Positions 1-7,798 of a stretch of 15,181 bases of DNA are shown here, piece after piece. Origin of the DNA: Lachnospiraceae bacterium (GTDB lineage: Bacteria; Bacillota; Clostridia; Lachnospirales; Lachnospiraceae). The stretch is taken from the NCBI GenBank assembly GCA_017475845.1, contig JAFVEU010000228.1, positions 1 through 15,181 on the forward strand, read 5' to 3'. Numbering within the stretch: the stretch's first letter is position 1; each line of letters opens with the position of its first letter. Made by a program: the position numbers and the translations under genes. The notes beneath the pieces were generated by a model, which was given only the letters and a program-made list of their open reading frames with translations, searched no databases and had not been told where the DNA came from.

Positions 1-654
1 GGGATCTTCGAGAACACGGAGATCATGAATGACTTCTACATGAAGAAGGGGTCACTTGTCAGTTCCTTCATCAACACCTGGTATGAGGAGACGGGAACTC
101 CTGTCATTGCGGTATCCGCATCAAAGGGGGGCATGAGCTCCGTTTACTGGGCTTCGGAGGCGGCGAGCAGCGAAGTCACGGACCGGTTTAAGAGGACAAA
201 GGAATATCTGGAGAACAGCGGATACACCGTGGGAAACCAGTTCCTTGTATTTTTACAGGGGGAAAACGACGTACTTGAAAATATCCCCGACGAGCAGTAC
301 CTTACTGACATCAATGTTTTTTCATCCAAGCTCTTTATGTCCGGGATAGATAAGTTCCTGATCATAAGGATAGGAGGGGAAAAGGGAAAGCATGACGCCT
401 TTAAGCGCATAGCGGATCTGCAGACCGAGCTCTGCAGGACGGATCCCCGCTTTGTGCTTGTTTCCACCCTTTTATCCGGCGTGGGGGATGACCATATGGT
501 GGATAAATACCACTATGACCAGGCGGTACTTAATCTGCTGGGGGCGGACGCCGCAAGGAACGGCGCCTATTTTGCAAAGACCAGGCGGGATCCGGAAATA
601 AAGGATATTTTTACGGGAGAGGATTATGTGCCCGTGATCTATGACGGGATATAG
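1..654 (+). CDS. SASA/SGNH-type carbohydrate acetylesterase, 3' part
   Basis: The frame is open from base 1, so the gene begins before the window and the ATG at 25 is probably internal; about 217 codons are visible, ending at TAG 652-654. The protein resembles the SASA (sialate O-acetylesterase-like, DUF303) branch of SGNH hydrolases, which remove O-acetyl groups from sugars. Visible family blocks are a GTPVIAVSASKGGMSSVYW segment (the Gly-Gly...W block), a FLQGENDV block (the conserved Gly-x-Asn-Asp region) and a C-terminal DKYH, the DxxH pair with catalytic Asp at 502-504 and His at 511-513. The N-terminal block carrying the nucleophilic Ser would lie upstream, so I cannot confirm catalysis. 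Its place just before glycosyltransferases suggests it trims or edits acetyl groups on the polysaccharide made by this cluster. A general SGNH lipase/esterase role is the main alternative. Confidence 0.72.
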   Translation, partial: GIFENTEIMNDFYMKKGSLVSSFINTWYEETGTPVIAVSASKGGMSSVYWASEAASSEVTDRFKRTKEYLENSGYTVGNQFLVFLQGENDVLENIPDEQYLTDINVFSSKLFMSGIDKFLIIRIGGEKGKHDAFKRIADLQTELCRTDPRFVLVSTLLSGVGDDHMVDKYHYDQAVLNLLGADAARNGAYFAKTRRDPEIKDIFTGEDYVPVIYDGI

Positions 655-720
655 AGCCGCAGCTCGGGACAAAGGAGAGAGGCAGCATAAGGACAGCTTC
701 GGAAAAGAAAGGGAAAGGCA

Positions 721-1506
721 GTGGAAAAGGAAAGGATATTACTATTCATACCGGCTTACAATTGCGAAAAGCAGATAGTTCGTGTTCTCTCCCAGCTTGA
801 CCGGGAGGTCATGGAGTATATCCATGAGGTGATAGTCATAAATAACAGGAGCACCGATGACACGGAGGGAGCAGTGCTTAAATTCAAGGAAGAGCACGGG
901 GAGCTTCCCTTAAGGCTTTTCAGGAATGAGGAAAATTACGGTCTGGGAGGCTCCCAGAAGGTGGCCTTTAACTATGCCGTAAATAACGGTTTCACTCATG
1001 TTGTCATGCTCCACGGCGACGATCAGGGCAATATCCGGGATTTTATCCCTGTTTTCAAAAAGGGCTACTACAGGTTCTATGACTGCGTGCTGGGAGCCCG
1101 TTTCATGCGGGGCAGCAGGCTTTACGGTTATTCACTTTTAAGGACCTTCGGAAACCTGGTATATGATTTTCTCTTTGCGGCAGTGATAAGGAGAAGGGTC
1201 TTCGATCTGGGAAGCGGCCTTAACATGTACGATGTCTCCATGCTGAAGGACAGGTTCTATATGCGCTTTCCGGATAACCTTATGTTTAATTACTGCATGG
1301 TTCTGGCCATGAAGTACTATGACCAGAAATGCAGGTTCTTCCCCATTTCCTGGCGGGAAACGGACCAGGTCTCAAATGTTAAGCTCTGGAACCAGGCGGT
1401 CACGGTCTTAAAGATGCTCTTTGACTACCTTGGGGATCCTGAATCCATAAGGGGGGAATACAGGGAAAAGGTCATCGAGGAATACAGGGCAGAGGAGATC
1501 AGATGA
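721..1506 (+). CDS. GT2 glycosyltransferase, polyprenyl-phosphate sugar synthase-like
   Basis: A 261-residue GT-A glycosyltransferase of family GT2 without membrane segments. It opens with the family strand and loop ILLFIPAYN (residues 6-14), followed by VIVINNRSTDDT (38-48), NYGLGGSQKVAFNYA (72-86) and HGDDQG (98-103), where the Asp pair is the likely DxD metal/nucleotide site. This layout is nearest to DPM1-like and ArnC-like enzymes, which load a sugar onto a polyprenyl phosphate. The start is GTG: an in-frame TAA lies 36 bases upstream, no ATG or TTG falls between, and GAAAGGGAAAGG precedes it. Its TGA overlaps the next ATG by 4 bases (ATGA, 1503-1506), so it is probably translated together with the flippase-like membrane protein. 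The sugar and acceptor cannot be told from the sequence. Confidence 0.88.
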   Translation: MEKERILLFIPAYNCEKQIVRVLSQLDREVMEYIHEVIVINNRSTDDTEGAVLKFKEEHGELPLRLFRNEENYGLGGSQKVAFNYAVNNGFTHVVMLHGDDQGNIRDFIPVFKKGYYRFYDCVLGARFMRGSRLYGYSLLRTFGNLVYDFLFAAVIRRRVFDLGSGLNMYDVSMLKDRFYMRFPDNLMFNYCMVLAMKYYDQKCRFFPISWRETDQVSNVKLWNQAVTVLKMLFDYLGDPESIRGEYREKVIEEYRAEEIR

Positions 1507-2309
1507 GGTTTTTCTTTGATTTCGGGTTCAGATCATATTTACTATGTCCGGTGATAATCTGCTTTGCCGGTGCCCATCTGTTCAAATTCATAAGGTTTTA
1601 TCTTGTGCTTCTGGAGGAGAAAAAGCTCTCCTTTTTTGACGTCCTTTTTCTCTATGTAAGGACCACCTTCGTAAACCTCATTATCCCCTTTAAGCTGGGA
1701 GAGATCTACAGGATCGCAGCGGTAAAGCATATGACGGGGATGTACAAGACCGGTATACTCTTAGTGGTGATCGACAGGTTTTTTGATACCCTGGCCCTTC
1801 TCGCCCTTACGCTGCCCTTCCAGATCTTATTTATGAAGGGGGCGGATCCGGTGCTGACCATGCTTTTTGCGGGTATCATCTTCCTCTTCTTCTGCTACTT
1901 CTTTTTCACCTCCACATACAGATACCTGAATAAATATCTGATCACGAAGAAGAGGTCAAAGAGATCCATGGCTCTCTTAAACGCTCTGGACATGGCAAAT
2001 TCCTGGTATTTATTCCTCAGGAAGCTTATCCGGGGGAGAAGCCCTCTGGTATTCCTTTCATCTCTTCTGGGATGGGGCATGGAATTCCTTGCCTTAAAAA
2101 CCTTTGCGGCCACCTTTGATGTGGATTTCGACCTTGGGGCCTTTATCCGATATATCAATTCCCTGCTGTCCGGCGGGAAGAGCAGGCTGGGAAGCGCATA
2201 TAATCTCATGGGAACGGTTATTTTCCTGATACTTACCATAGTGTTTTTTATCATCCACAGTACGGATAAAAAGGAAAACCATAAAGGAAGGAGCAGCGTC
2301 AGAGTATGA
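1503..2309 (+). CDS. Flippase-like membrane protein, LPG_synthase_TM (UPF0104) type
   Basis: A 268-residue, strongly hydrophobic protein with about six to seven predicted membrane segments (roughly residues 10-28, 43-62, 82-107, 116-135, 180-198 and 236-254) and a basic, charged C-terminus. The block NLIIPFKLGEIYRI (residues 58-71), followed by VVIDRFFDTLALL (88-100), matches the conserved core of the LPG_synthase_TM/UPF0104 family, which includes the membrane part of MprF and AglD-like proteins and is often linked to moving or modifying lipid-linked sugars. It is somewhat short for the family (often 300 or more residues), and the SGGKSRLGS segment near residue 204 stands where a loop is expected. 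Four-base overlaps on both sides tie it to a GT2 and a kinase-like gene. Flipping or assisting a polyprenyl-sugar made by the upstream GT2 is an inference. Confidence 0.72.
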   Translation: MRFFFDFGFRSYLLCPVIICFAGAHLFKFIRFYLVLLEEKKLSFFDVLFLYVRTTFVNLIIPFKLGEIYRIAAVKHMTGMYKTGILLVVIDRFFDTLALLALTLPFQILFMKGADPVLTMLFAGIIFLFFCYFFFTSTYRYLNKYLITKKRSKRSMALLNALDMANSWYLFLRKLIRGRSPLVFLSSLLGWGMEFLALKTFAATFDVDFDLGAFIRYINSLLSGGKSRLGSAYNLMGTVIFLILTIVFFIIHSTDKKENHKGRSSVRV

Positions 2310-3745
2310 AGGACGTGATAATGGTCTATGACGACAGATCAAAGCCCGGTGATGAGATAAGGGAGATCACGGGGGTAAAATCCTTTGGCCGGATCATATA
2401 CAGAAGAAAGTGCTTAAGGGATATCTTTGAGTCCGCTGCCCGGGAGGCTGCCGAAAAGAGCAGGCTGAAGGCGGATATACGGGACTATGAAGACTTTAAG
2501 AGATCCTGCTATAAGGAGACAGGGCCGGACGCTGCGGTGCTCCTTATTTTTTCCGACTGCATGATAAAGGAGGGAGAGGAATTCTCCGTTATCTTAAAAA
2601 AGGCAGGCTACTGCGAAGAAGATTTCCGTGTTATGAGCGGGGATAATGTGGCTGCGGTGATCTTCCACAGCAGGGAGGCGTTTATCAAAGCCTCGGATGC
2701 TGCGGAGGGAGTCAGGGGATTAAGGGAGAAGGTTCTGGAATATGACGGGGTGGAGAATGACGCCTTTTACGATATCTCCCGGAAGGAGCAGTTCCTAAGC
2801 TTCATAACCGGGGGCTTTGAAGCCAGGTTCTTCAATTCCCTTTCCGGAGATGAATATACCGTGGTAAAGAGGAGCAGCAATAAGGATAAGATCCGCCGGG
2901 AATACAGCTTCTATTATCTCCTTCCGGAAAATATGAGGAGCTGGTTTGTTCTGCCCTACGACTATAAGGATGAGGGGAGCGTTTCCTCCTATAAGATGCA
3001 GCGCTACCGCATGACGGATCTGGCTATCCGCTATGTCCACGGGGCCATTTCCACGGAGGAGTTTGAGAAGATCCTGGATATCATTTTCCATTTCCTTTCC
3101 GAAAGGGCTGAGAAGAGGGTCACCTGGAACGACTTCTACGAAAAGCGGAAGGAGCTCTATATAGACAAGGTGGAAAAGCGGATTGAGGAGCTCAAAGCCC
3201 ATCCGGATTTCAAAAAGATCAGCAATTTCATAATAAGCGGCACTCCCTATTCCGGCATAGGTGAGATCGTTAAGCGTTATGAGGAAAAGTATGATTCCAT
3301 GATAGGGAAGAAGAAAGAGGAACTGAGGCAGGTGGTGAGCCACGGGGATCTCTGTTTCTCAAATATCCTCTACTCACCTGAGACCAGCCTTATGAGGCTT
3401 ATAGATCCCAGAGGGGCGGAAAAGAACGAGGAGATCTATTCGGATCCCCTTTATGATGTGGCGAAGCTTTCCCATTCCATTTCCGGGCAGTATGATTTCA
3501 TAAACAGCGGCCTTTTTGTCATAACCCTTGATGATTCCATGGGGCTTAAGCTGGAAATGGATTCCGATGTCAGGGAGTATAAGAGGATCTTTGAACGGAA
3601 GCTTAAGGAAGCCGGGGTGGACGTGCCCACGGTACGGCTCTTTGAATGCTCCCTTTTCCTGTCCATGCTTCCACTCCATATCGACAGGCCGGGAAAGGTC
3701 ATGGCGTTCATATTGAATGCGGTTAAGATACTGGATGAGATCTGA
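2306..3745 (+). CDS. APH/choline-kinase-fold phosphotransferase with unrecognised N-terminal half
   Basis: A 479-residue cytoplasmic protein in two parts. Residues from about 165 to 479 form an aminoglycoside-phosphotransferase/choline-kinase-like fold: YTVVKRSS with Lys188 as the likely ATP-binding lysine, Glu199 in the following helix, the catalytic loop SHGDLCFSN (345-353; Asp348 and Asn353), and metal-binding Asp367 in LIDPRG, then SDPLYDVAKLSHS. The key kinase residues are therefore all present. Residues 1-160 are a mixed alpha/beta segment I do not recognise (for example AVLLIFSDCMI at 77-87 and VAAVIFHSREAFIKA at 115-129). The gene overlaps the membrane protein by 4 bases. Similar kinase-like proteins occur in capsule clusters, where they are thought to phosphorylate a sugar, polyol or choline-type group; the substrate here is unknown. 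Antibiotic resistance is unlikely given the context. Confidence 0.78.
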   Translation: MKDVIMVYDDRSKPGDEIREITGVKSFGRIIYRRKCLRDIFESAAREAAEKSRLKADIRDYEDFKRSCYKETGPDAAVLLIFSDCMIKEGEEFSVILKKAGYCEEDFRVMSGDNVAAVIFHSREAFIKASDAAEGVRGLREKVLEYDGVENDAFYDISRKEQFLSFITGGFEARFFNSLSGDEYTVVKRSSNKDKIRREYSFYYLLPENMRSWFVLPYDYKDEGSVSSYKMQRYRMTDLAIRYVHGAISTEEFEKILDIIFHFLSERAEKRVTWNDFYEKRKELYIDKVEKRIEELKAHPDFKKISNFIISGTPYSGIGEIVKRYEEKYDSMIGKKKEELRQVVSHGDLCFSNILYSPETSLMRLIDPRGAEKNEEIYSDPLYDVAKLSHSISGQYDFINSGLFVITLDDSMGLKLEMDSDVREYKRIFERKLKEAGVDVPTVRLFECSLFLSMLPLHIDRPGKVMAFILNAVKILDEI

Positions 3746-3782
3746 TACAGGTCTTGCACAGGGTTTATGAGGTAAAGGATAA

Positions 3783-5147
3783 ATGGATCCGGTAAGGATA
3801 AGGCAGGAGATCGGCAAAATAAAGGACTATGCCCGCCGCAACGGGGCAGCAGCGGCTTTTTTCCGGGTGGCTGAGGGGATAAAGGAGAGTATGGAGGACA
3901 GGCGCTATTCGGAAAGCCATGAGGAACCCATATTCCCGGATCCCGGAGAAGACAGGGAAGATACAGAGGGACTTCCCTTTATCAGTGTGATCATTCCCGT
4001 ATGCTCTCCGGACATGGACGATTTCGCCCACCTTTTGGATTCCCTTAAGGCCCAGAGCTACAGGAATTTCGAGACCGTCATTGCGGACGGCGGCTGTGAT
4101 GACAGCATTGCCGAAGTGGTGAAAGCCTATTTCGAAGATCCGGAAAACACCTTAAGGATAAAATACAAAAAGCTTAAGGAGAATAAGGGCATTTCGGAAA
4201 ACAGCAATGAGGCCCTTAAGGAAGCGGAGGGGGAATATGTGTCCTTCCTTGACCACGACGATCTCCTTTCCCCGGATGCCCTTCTTGAAAGCGCAAGGGC
4301 AGCGGCAGGCGGGGCTTATGTGATCTATACCGATGAGGATAAATATGACGGCACCCGGGACAGGTATTTCTGCCCCAACAGAAAGCCGGACTTTAACCTG
4401 GATCTCCTTTTATCCAATAACTATATCTGCCACCTGCTCACCGTAAAAAAGGAGCTGGTGGATGAGCTTAAGGGACTTAGGAGCGGGTATGACGGAGCCC
4501 AGGATCACGACCTGGTCTTAAGGCTCTCGGAAAAAGTGCCGAGAGAGAAGATCGCGCATATTGACAGGGTGCTCTACCACTGGAGGCTTTCGCCTTCATC
4601 CACGGCGGGGAACCCCATGAGCAAGCTCTATGCCTATGAGAACGGCAGGAAGGCCGTGCAGGACTATCTTACAAGGCGGGGCATAGGGGCAGTTGTTGAA
4701 GACACGGCCCACAGAGGCTTTTTCCACCCCGTCTATTCCGGAATAGATGTGGACAGGGAGAGTTACTTTATCTTTATCGATAAGAGGCTGGAAGCCCTGA
4801 CAGCGGACTTTGAGCGCTGCATGGCCGGCTATTTCGCCAGGGAGGAAGTGGGGATAGTTGGAGCAGCGATCATCGGAAAGACCGGGCGGACGGTCTCCAA
4901 CGGTCTTAAGATCGATAAGGATGGCAGAAAGCTCCCGGAATATGGTAAAATAGACTTCAGGTTTTCCGGCTATATGCACAGAGCCGCCATGGCAAGGGAA
5001 ACGGAAGCGGTGAGCATACACGCTTTTGCCATAAGAAAGGAACTGAAGGCCCTGATCGACAGGGATCCCTTCAGGATGTGTGAAAAGGTAAGGGAAAAGG
5101 GATACACCGTGGTGGTGGATCCGCATATCTTATTCAGGATAAAATGA
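3783..5147 (+). CDS. GT2 glycosyltransferase with degenerate second GT-like domain
   Basis: A 454-residue protein. Residues 1-35 are a helical leader with the ARRNG motif common before two-domain rhamnan/O-antigen GT2 enzymes. Residues 66-300 are a complete GT-A domain: FISVIIPVCSP, the FLDHDD metal site (155-160), YTDEDKYD (182-189), KPDFNLDLLLSNNYICH (201-217), the GAQDHDLVLR acceptor/base region (238-247) and LYHWRLSPSST. Residues 325-454 look like the second half of another GT2 domain (REEVGIVGAAIIGKTGR, then an AIRKEL segment and GYTVVVDPHILF) but lack the nucleotide-binding start, a DxD and the usual closing His. GAGGTAAAGG precedes the ATG after a 37-base gap from the kinase-like gene. 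The TGA overlaps the next ATG by 4 bases. It probably adds one sugar, perhaps rhamnose, to the growing repeat unit. Confidence 0.86.
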   Translation: MDPVRIRQEIGKIKDYARRNGAAAAFFRVAEGIKESMEDRRYSESHEEPIFPDPGEDREDTEGLPFISVIIPVCSPDMDDFAHLLDSLKAQSYRNFETVIADGGCDDSIAEVVKAYFEDPENTLRIKYKKLKENKGISENSNEALKEAEGEYVSFLDHDDLLSPDALLESARAAAGGAYVIYTDEDKYDGTRDRYFCPNRKPDFNLDLLLSNNYICHLLTVKKELVDELKGLRSGYDGAQDHDLVLRLSEKVPREKIAHIDRVLYHWRLSPSSTAGNPMSKLYAYENGRKAVQDYLTRRGIGAVVEDTAHRGFFHPVYSGIDVDRESYFIFIDKRLEALTADFERCMAGYFAREEVGIVGAAIIGKTGRTVSNGLKIDKDGRKLPEYGKIDFRFSGYMHRAAMARETEAVSIHAFAIRKELKALIDRDPFRMCEKVREKGYTVVVDPHILFRIK

Positions 5148-6100
5148 GCGAAGTAACTGTTATCATCCCCAATTACAGGGGGGAAAAGTACATACGGGGC
5201 TGCCTTGATTCCCTGAGGGAACAGACCGAGAAGGATTTCAGGGTCATCGTGGTGGATAACCTTTCGAAGGACGGGAGTACGGATATCATAAAACAGGAAT
5301 ATCCGGAGGTCACACTGATCGAGCTTAGCGATAACTTCGGCTTTTCCCGTGCTGTAAACGAGGGGATAAAGGCTTCCGACACCCCCTTTGTCATTCTCTT
5401 GAATAACGATACCAAAGCGGACAGCCGCTTTGTGGAGAGCCTGTTATCCGTTATAAAGGAGGATGACAGGATCTTTTCCGTCGCTTCAAGGATGCTGCAG
5501 ATGCTGCAGCCCGACAGGCTGGACGGCGCCGGGGATCTGTACTGTGCCCTGGGCTGGGCCTATGCCAGAGGAAAGGACAGAAGCGCGGTGAGATACAGGA
5601 CCCGGGCCGATGTATTTGCAGCCTGCGGAGGCGGGGCCATTTACAGGAGAAAGATCCTGGACGAGATAGGCTGGTTCGACGAATTCCATTTTGCCTATCT
5701 GGAGGATGTGGATATCGGCTACAGGGCCCGTATCATGGGATACAGGAATGTGTATACCCCGGACGCGGTGGTCTATCACTTAGGCAGCGGGGCTTCGGGT
5801 TCCAGATACAATGATTTCAAGGTCCGGCTTTCCGCCAGGAACAATATGTATATAGTGATGAAGAACATGCCCACCCCTCAGATCATACTGAACCTGCCCT
5901 TTCTCCTTATCGGCTTCGGGGTGAAGGCTCTGTTTTTCATAGCATTGGGATACGGAAGGGCCTACCTTTCCGGGATAAAAAGGGGTTACATACTCTGCCG
6001 TGAGAGCAGGAAATACCCCTACTCTCCTTCGAATTTCAAGAACTACGTGCGTATACAGCTGGAATTGTGGCTTAATATGTTAAAACGTCTTACCGCCTGA
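5144..6100 (+). CDS. GT2 rhamnosyltransferase-like (WbbL type)
   Basis: A 318-residue GT2 enzyme with the full GT-A set: VTVIIPNYRGEKYIRGCLDSL (4-24), VIVVDNLSKDGS (34-45), NFGFSRAVNEG (64-74), the metal motif LLNNDT (85-90), GGGAIYRRKILDEIGWFDE (162-180), LEDVDIGYR (186-194) and YTPDAVVYHLGSGS-like ending near 204-218. This pattern is typical of WbbL-like dTDP-rhamnosyltransferases, though the donor is not proven. One hydrophobic stretch near residues 247-271 probably docks the enzyme on the membrane. It starts at an ATGA overlap with the previous GT2, so the two are likely co-translated and act one after the other. A 9-base tandem repeat (5492-5509) gives a duplicated Met-Leu-Gln in the middle of the domain. 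Confidence 0.88.
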   Translation: MSEVTVIIPNYRGEKYIRGCLDSLREQTEKDFRVIVVDNLSKDGSTDIIKQEYPEVTLIELSDNFGFSRAVNEGIKASDTPFVILLNNDTKADSRFVESLLSVIKEDDRIFSVASRMLQMLQPDRLDGAGDLYCALGWAYARGKDRSAVRYRTRADVFAACGGGAIYRRKILDEIGWFDEFHFAYLEDVDIGYRARIMGYRNVYTPDAVVYHLGSGASGSRYNDFKVRLSARNNMYIVMKNMPTPQIILNLPFLLIGFGVKALFFIALGYGRAYLSGIKRGYILCRESRKYPYSPSNFKNYVRIQLELWLNMLKRLTA

Positions 6101-6134
6101 TCCCGGGGGATCATGACGAACAGGGAGGACTGAT

Positions 6135-7538
6135 TTGATAAAGGACAATCAACGCTCCTTCAACAGAGCCCATGTGATACTTGATGCTCTGGTGATCGCA
6201 GCTTCATATAATCTGGCATATCTGGCGAAATTCCTGTCGCCCTGGGAGGATCAGAGCATACTTCACCTTCCGTACTATATGTACATGGAAGCGCTTCCCT
6301 TCCTGGTGGTGGGCTATCTCTTTCTGTACTATGAATTCAACATGTACAATTCCAAGAGAGCTTCCGGGCGAAAGAGGGAATTCTACAATATCATCAAGGC
6401 CAATACGGTAGGTATGCTGATATTTATCGTGGTACTGTATCTCATAAGGCAGAACCATTTCTCCAGGCGGATGATATTTTATTTTTATGTGATAAATATC
6501 GTCCTTGAGACCGTTTTCAGGAATCTGGTCAGATACTTCCTAAGATACATAAGGAAAAAGAGGTTCAACTTAAAATATGTGCTGCTCATCGGCTATTCCA
6601 AGGCGGCGGAGAGCTATATCAACAAGCTCCGCCTGAATCCCCAGTGGGGCTATGTCATAAGAGGGATACTGGATGACAGGGTGGAAGCCGGTACCGTCTA
6701 CAAGGGGATAAAGGTTCTCGGTACCATAGGGAATCTGGAATATATCCTGCCGGAAAACAAGCTGGACGAGATCGCCATAACCTTAAGCCTGGATGAATAC
6801 GGGAAGCTTGAGAACATAGTGGACCAGTGCGAAAAGTCCGGAGTCCATACCCAGTTTATCCCGGATTACAACAATGTGATCCCCTCCCGCCCCTATATGG
6901 AGGATCTGGACGGACTGCCTGTTATAAACATAAGGCATGTGCCTCTTACCAATGAACTGAACAAGATGGCAAAAAGGATCGTGGACATAGTGGGGTCGGC
7001 TTTTCTCCTTGTGCTTTTCAGTCCTGTGATGCTGATTTCCGCCATAGCCATAAAGCTGTCTTCACCGGGACCGGTGATATTTAAGCAGGAGAGAGTGGGA
7101 CTGCATAACCGTTCCTTCCAGATGTATAAATTCCGCACCATGAAGGTGCAGGAGCCGGATGATGAGGAAAAGGCCTGGACTACCCCCGGGGATCCCAGGG
7201 TCACAAAGATCGGAAGGATCTTAAGAAGGACCAGCATGGACGAGCTGCCGCAGCTCTTCAATATATTGCGGGGAGATATGAGCATAGTGGGACCAAGGCC
7301 CGAGAGACCCCAGTTTGTGGAGAAGTTTAAGGAAGAGATACCCCGTTACATGATAAAGCACCAGGTTCGCCCCGGTCTTACGGGCTGGGCCCAGGTAAAC
7401 GGTCTCAGGGGAAATACCTCCATACGGATGAGGGTGGAGTATGATCTTTTCTACATCGAGAACTGGACCATGAGCTTTGACATAAAGATAATGTTCATGA
7501 CCATATTCACGGGACTTATCAATAAGAATGCATATTAG
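6135..7538 (+). CDS. Initiating polyprenyl-phosphate sugar phosphotransferase (WbaP/WcaJ/CpsE type)
   Basis: A 467-residue membrane enzyme that transfers a sugar-1-phosphate to undecaprenyl phosphate, the first step of polysaccharide repeat assembly. It has four N-terminal membrane segments (about 12-32, 48-66, 90-105, 113-130), a CoA-binding-like Rossmann domain (about 145-265, starting YVLLIGYSKAAESYI) and a C-terminal bacterial sugar transferase domain (277-467). That domain shows the re-entrant hydrophobic helix (282-305), SSPGPVIFKQERVG, YKFRTM (331-336), the catalytic SMDELPQ with Asp369-Glu370, VGPRPERP (385-392) and RPGLTGWAQVNG. Length and architecture are normal for the family. The start is TTG, with AGGGAGG six bases upstream; no ATG is available before residue 49. 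It is the last gene of the operon, directly ahead of a terminator. Sugar choice (glucose, galactose or an N-acetyl sugar) cannot be read from the sequence. Confidence 0.93.
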   Translation: MIKDNQRSFNRAHVILDALVIAASYNLAYLAKFLSPWEDQSILHLPYYMYMEALPFLVVGYLFLYYEFNMYNSKRASGRKREFYNIIKANTVGMLIFIVVLYLIRQNHFSRRMIFYFYVINIVLETVFRNLVRYFLRYIRKKRFNLKYVLLIGYSKAAESYINKLRLNPQWGYVIRGILDDRVEAGTVYKGIKVLGTIGNLEYILPENKLDEIAITLSLDEYGKLENIVDQCEKSGVHTQFIPDYNNVIPSRPYMEDLDGLPVINIRHVPLTNELNKMAKRIVDIVGSAFLLVLFSPVMLISAIAIKLSSPGPVIFKQERVGLHNRSFQMYKFRTMKVQEPDDEEKAWTTPGDPRVTKIGRILRRTSMDELPQLFNILRGDMSIVGPRPERPQFVEKFKEEIPRYMIKHQVRPGLTGWAQVNGLRGNTSIRMRVEYDLFYIENWTMSFDIKIMFMTIFTGLINKNAY

Positions 7539-7542
7539 GAGG

Positions 7543-7576
7543 AAGCCCATTCCATGCCGGATGGGCTTTTTATTAT
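7543..7576 (+). terminator. Intrinsic terminator of the polysaccharide operon
   Basis: A perfect 8-base stem (AAGCCCAT at 7543-7550 and ATGGGCTT at 7561-7568) with a 10-base loop, followed by a T-rich tract (TTTATTAT). It starts four bases after the TAG of the initiating transferase and should end the operon there. Confidence 0.88.
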
Positions 7577-7798
7577 CGGACCGTGAGGGTTCAGGAAAGG
7601 AAAAGGAAAAAATGACGGATATAAAGATCATGGCAGCGGGAAAAGAACAGGCGGATAAAAGAGGGCAGGGAGCAGGAAGACAGCAGCGACAGAGCCACCT
7701 TCTCAAGGATCTTCGCAGCCTATAAGAGCATTATCACAAAGAAGAGCGGATCCGGGAGCGCCGGGGACTGATCACATGTACTTATAAGGAGGGATAAA
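7577..7798. other. Intergenic stretch with no convincing gene or promoter
   Basis: About 220 bases between the operon terminator and the arabinofuranosidase. Two weak coding hints exist. An ATG at 7612 opens a 37-codon frame to 7725 with a purine-rich but poor ribosome site. A different frame is open from 7625 to 7771 (48 codons plus TGA) with codon use like the neighbours but no ATG, GTG or TTG, which could be a gene remnant. I see no good -35/-10 pair; a TATAAG at 7721 lacks a matching -35. AAGGAGGG at 7787-7794 is the ribosome site of the next gene. Confidence 0.4.

Noticed and set aside
2795..3343. Open frame (182 codons) on the - strand
   Set aside because: It is antisense to the kinase-like gene, has no recognisable motif and no ribosome site of note.
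2306..3745. Aminoglycoside resistance gene
   Set aside because: The kinase fold is shared, but the long N-terminal half, 4-base overlap with glycan genes and LIDPRG motif fit capsule-type kinases better.
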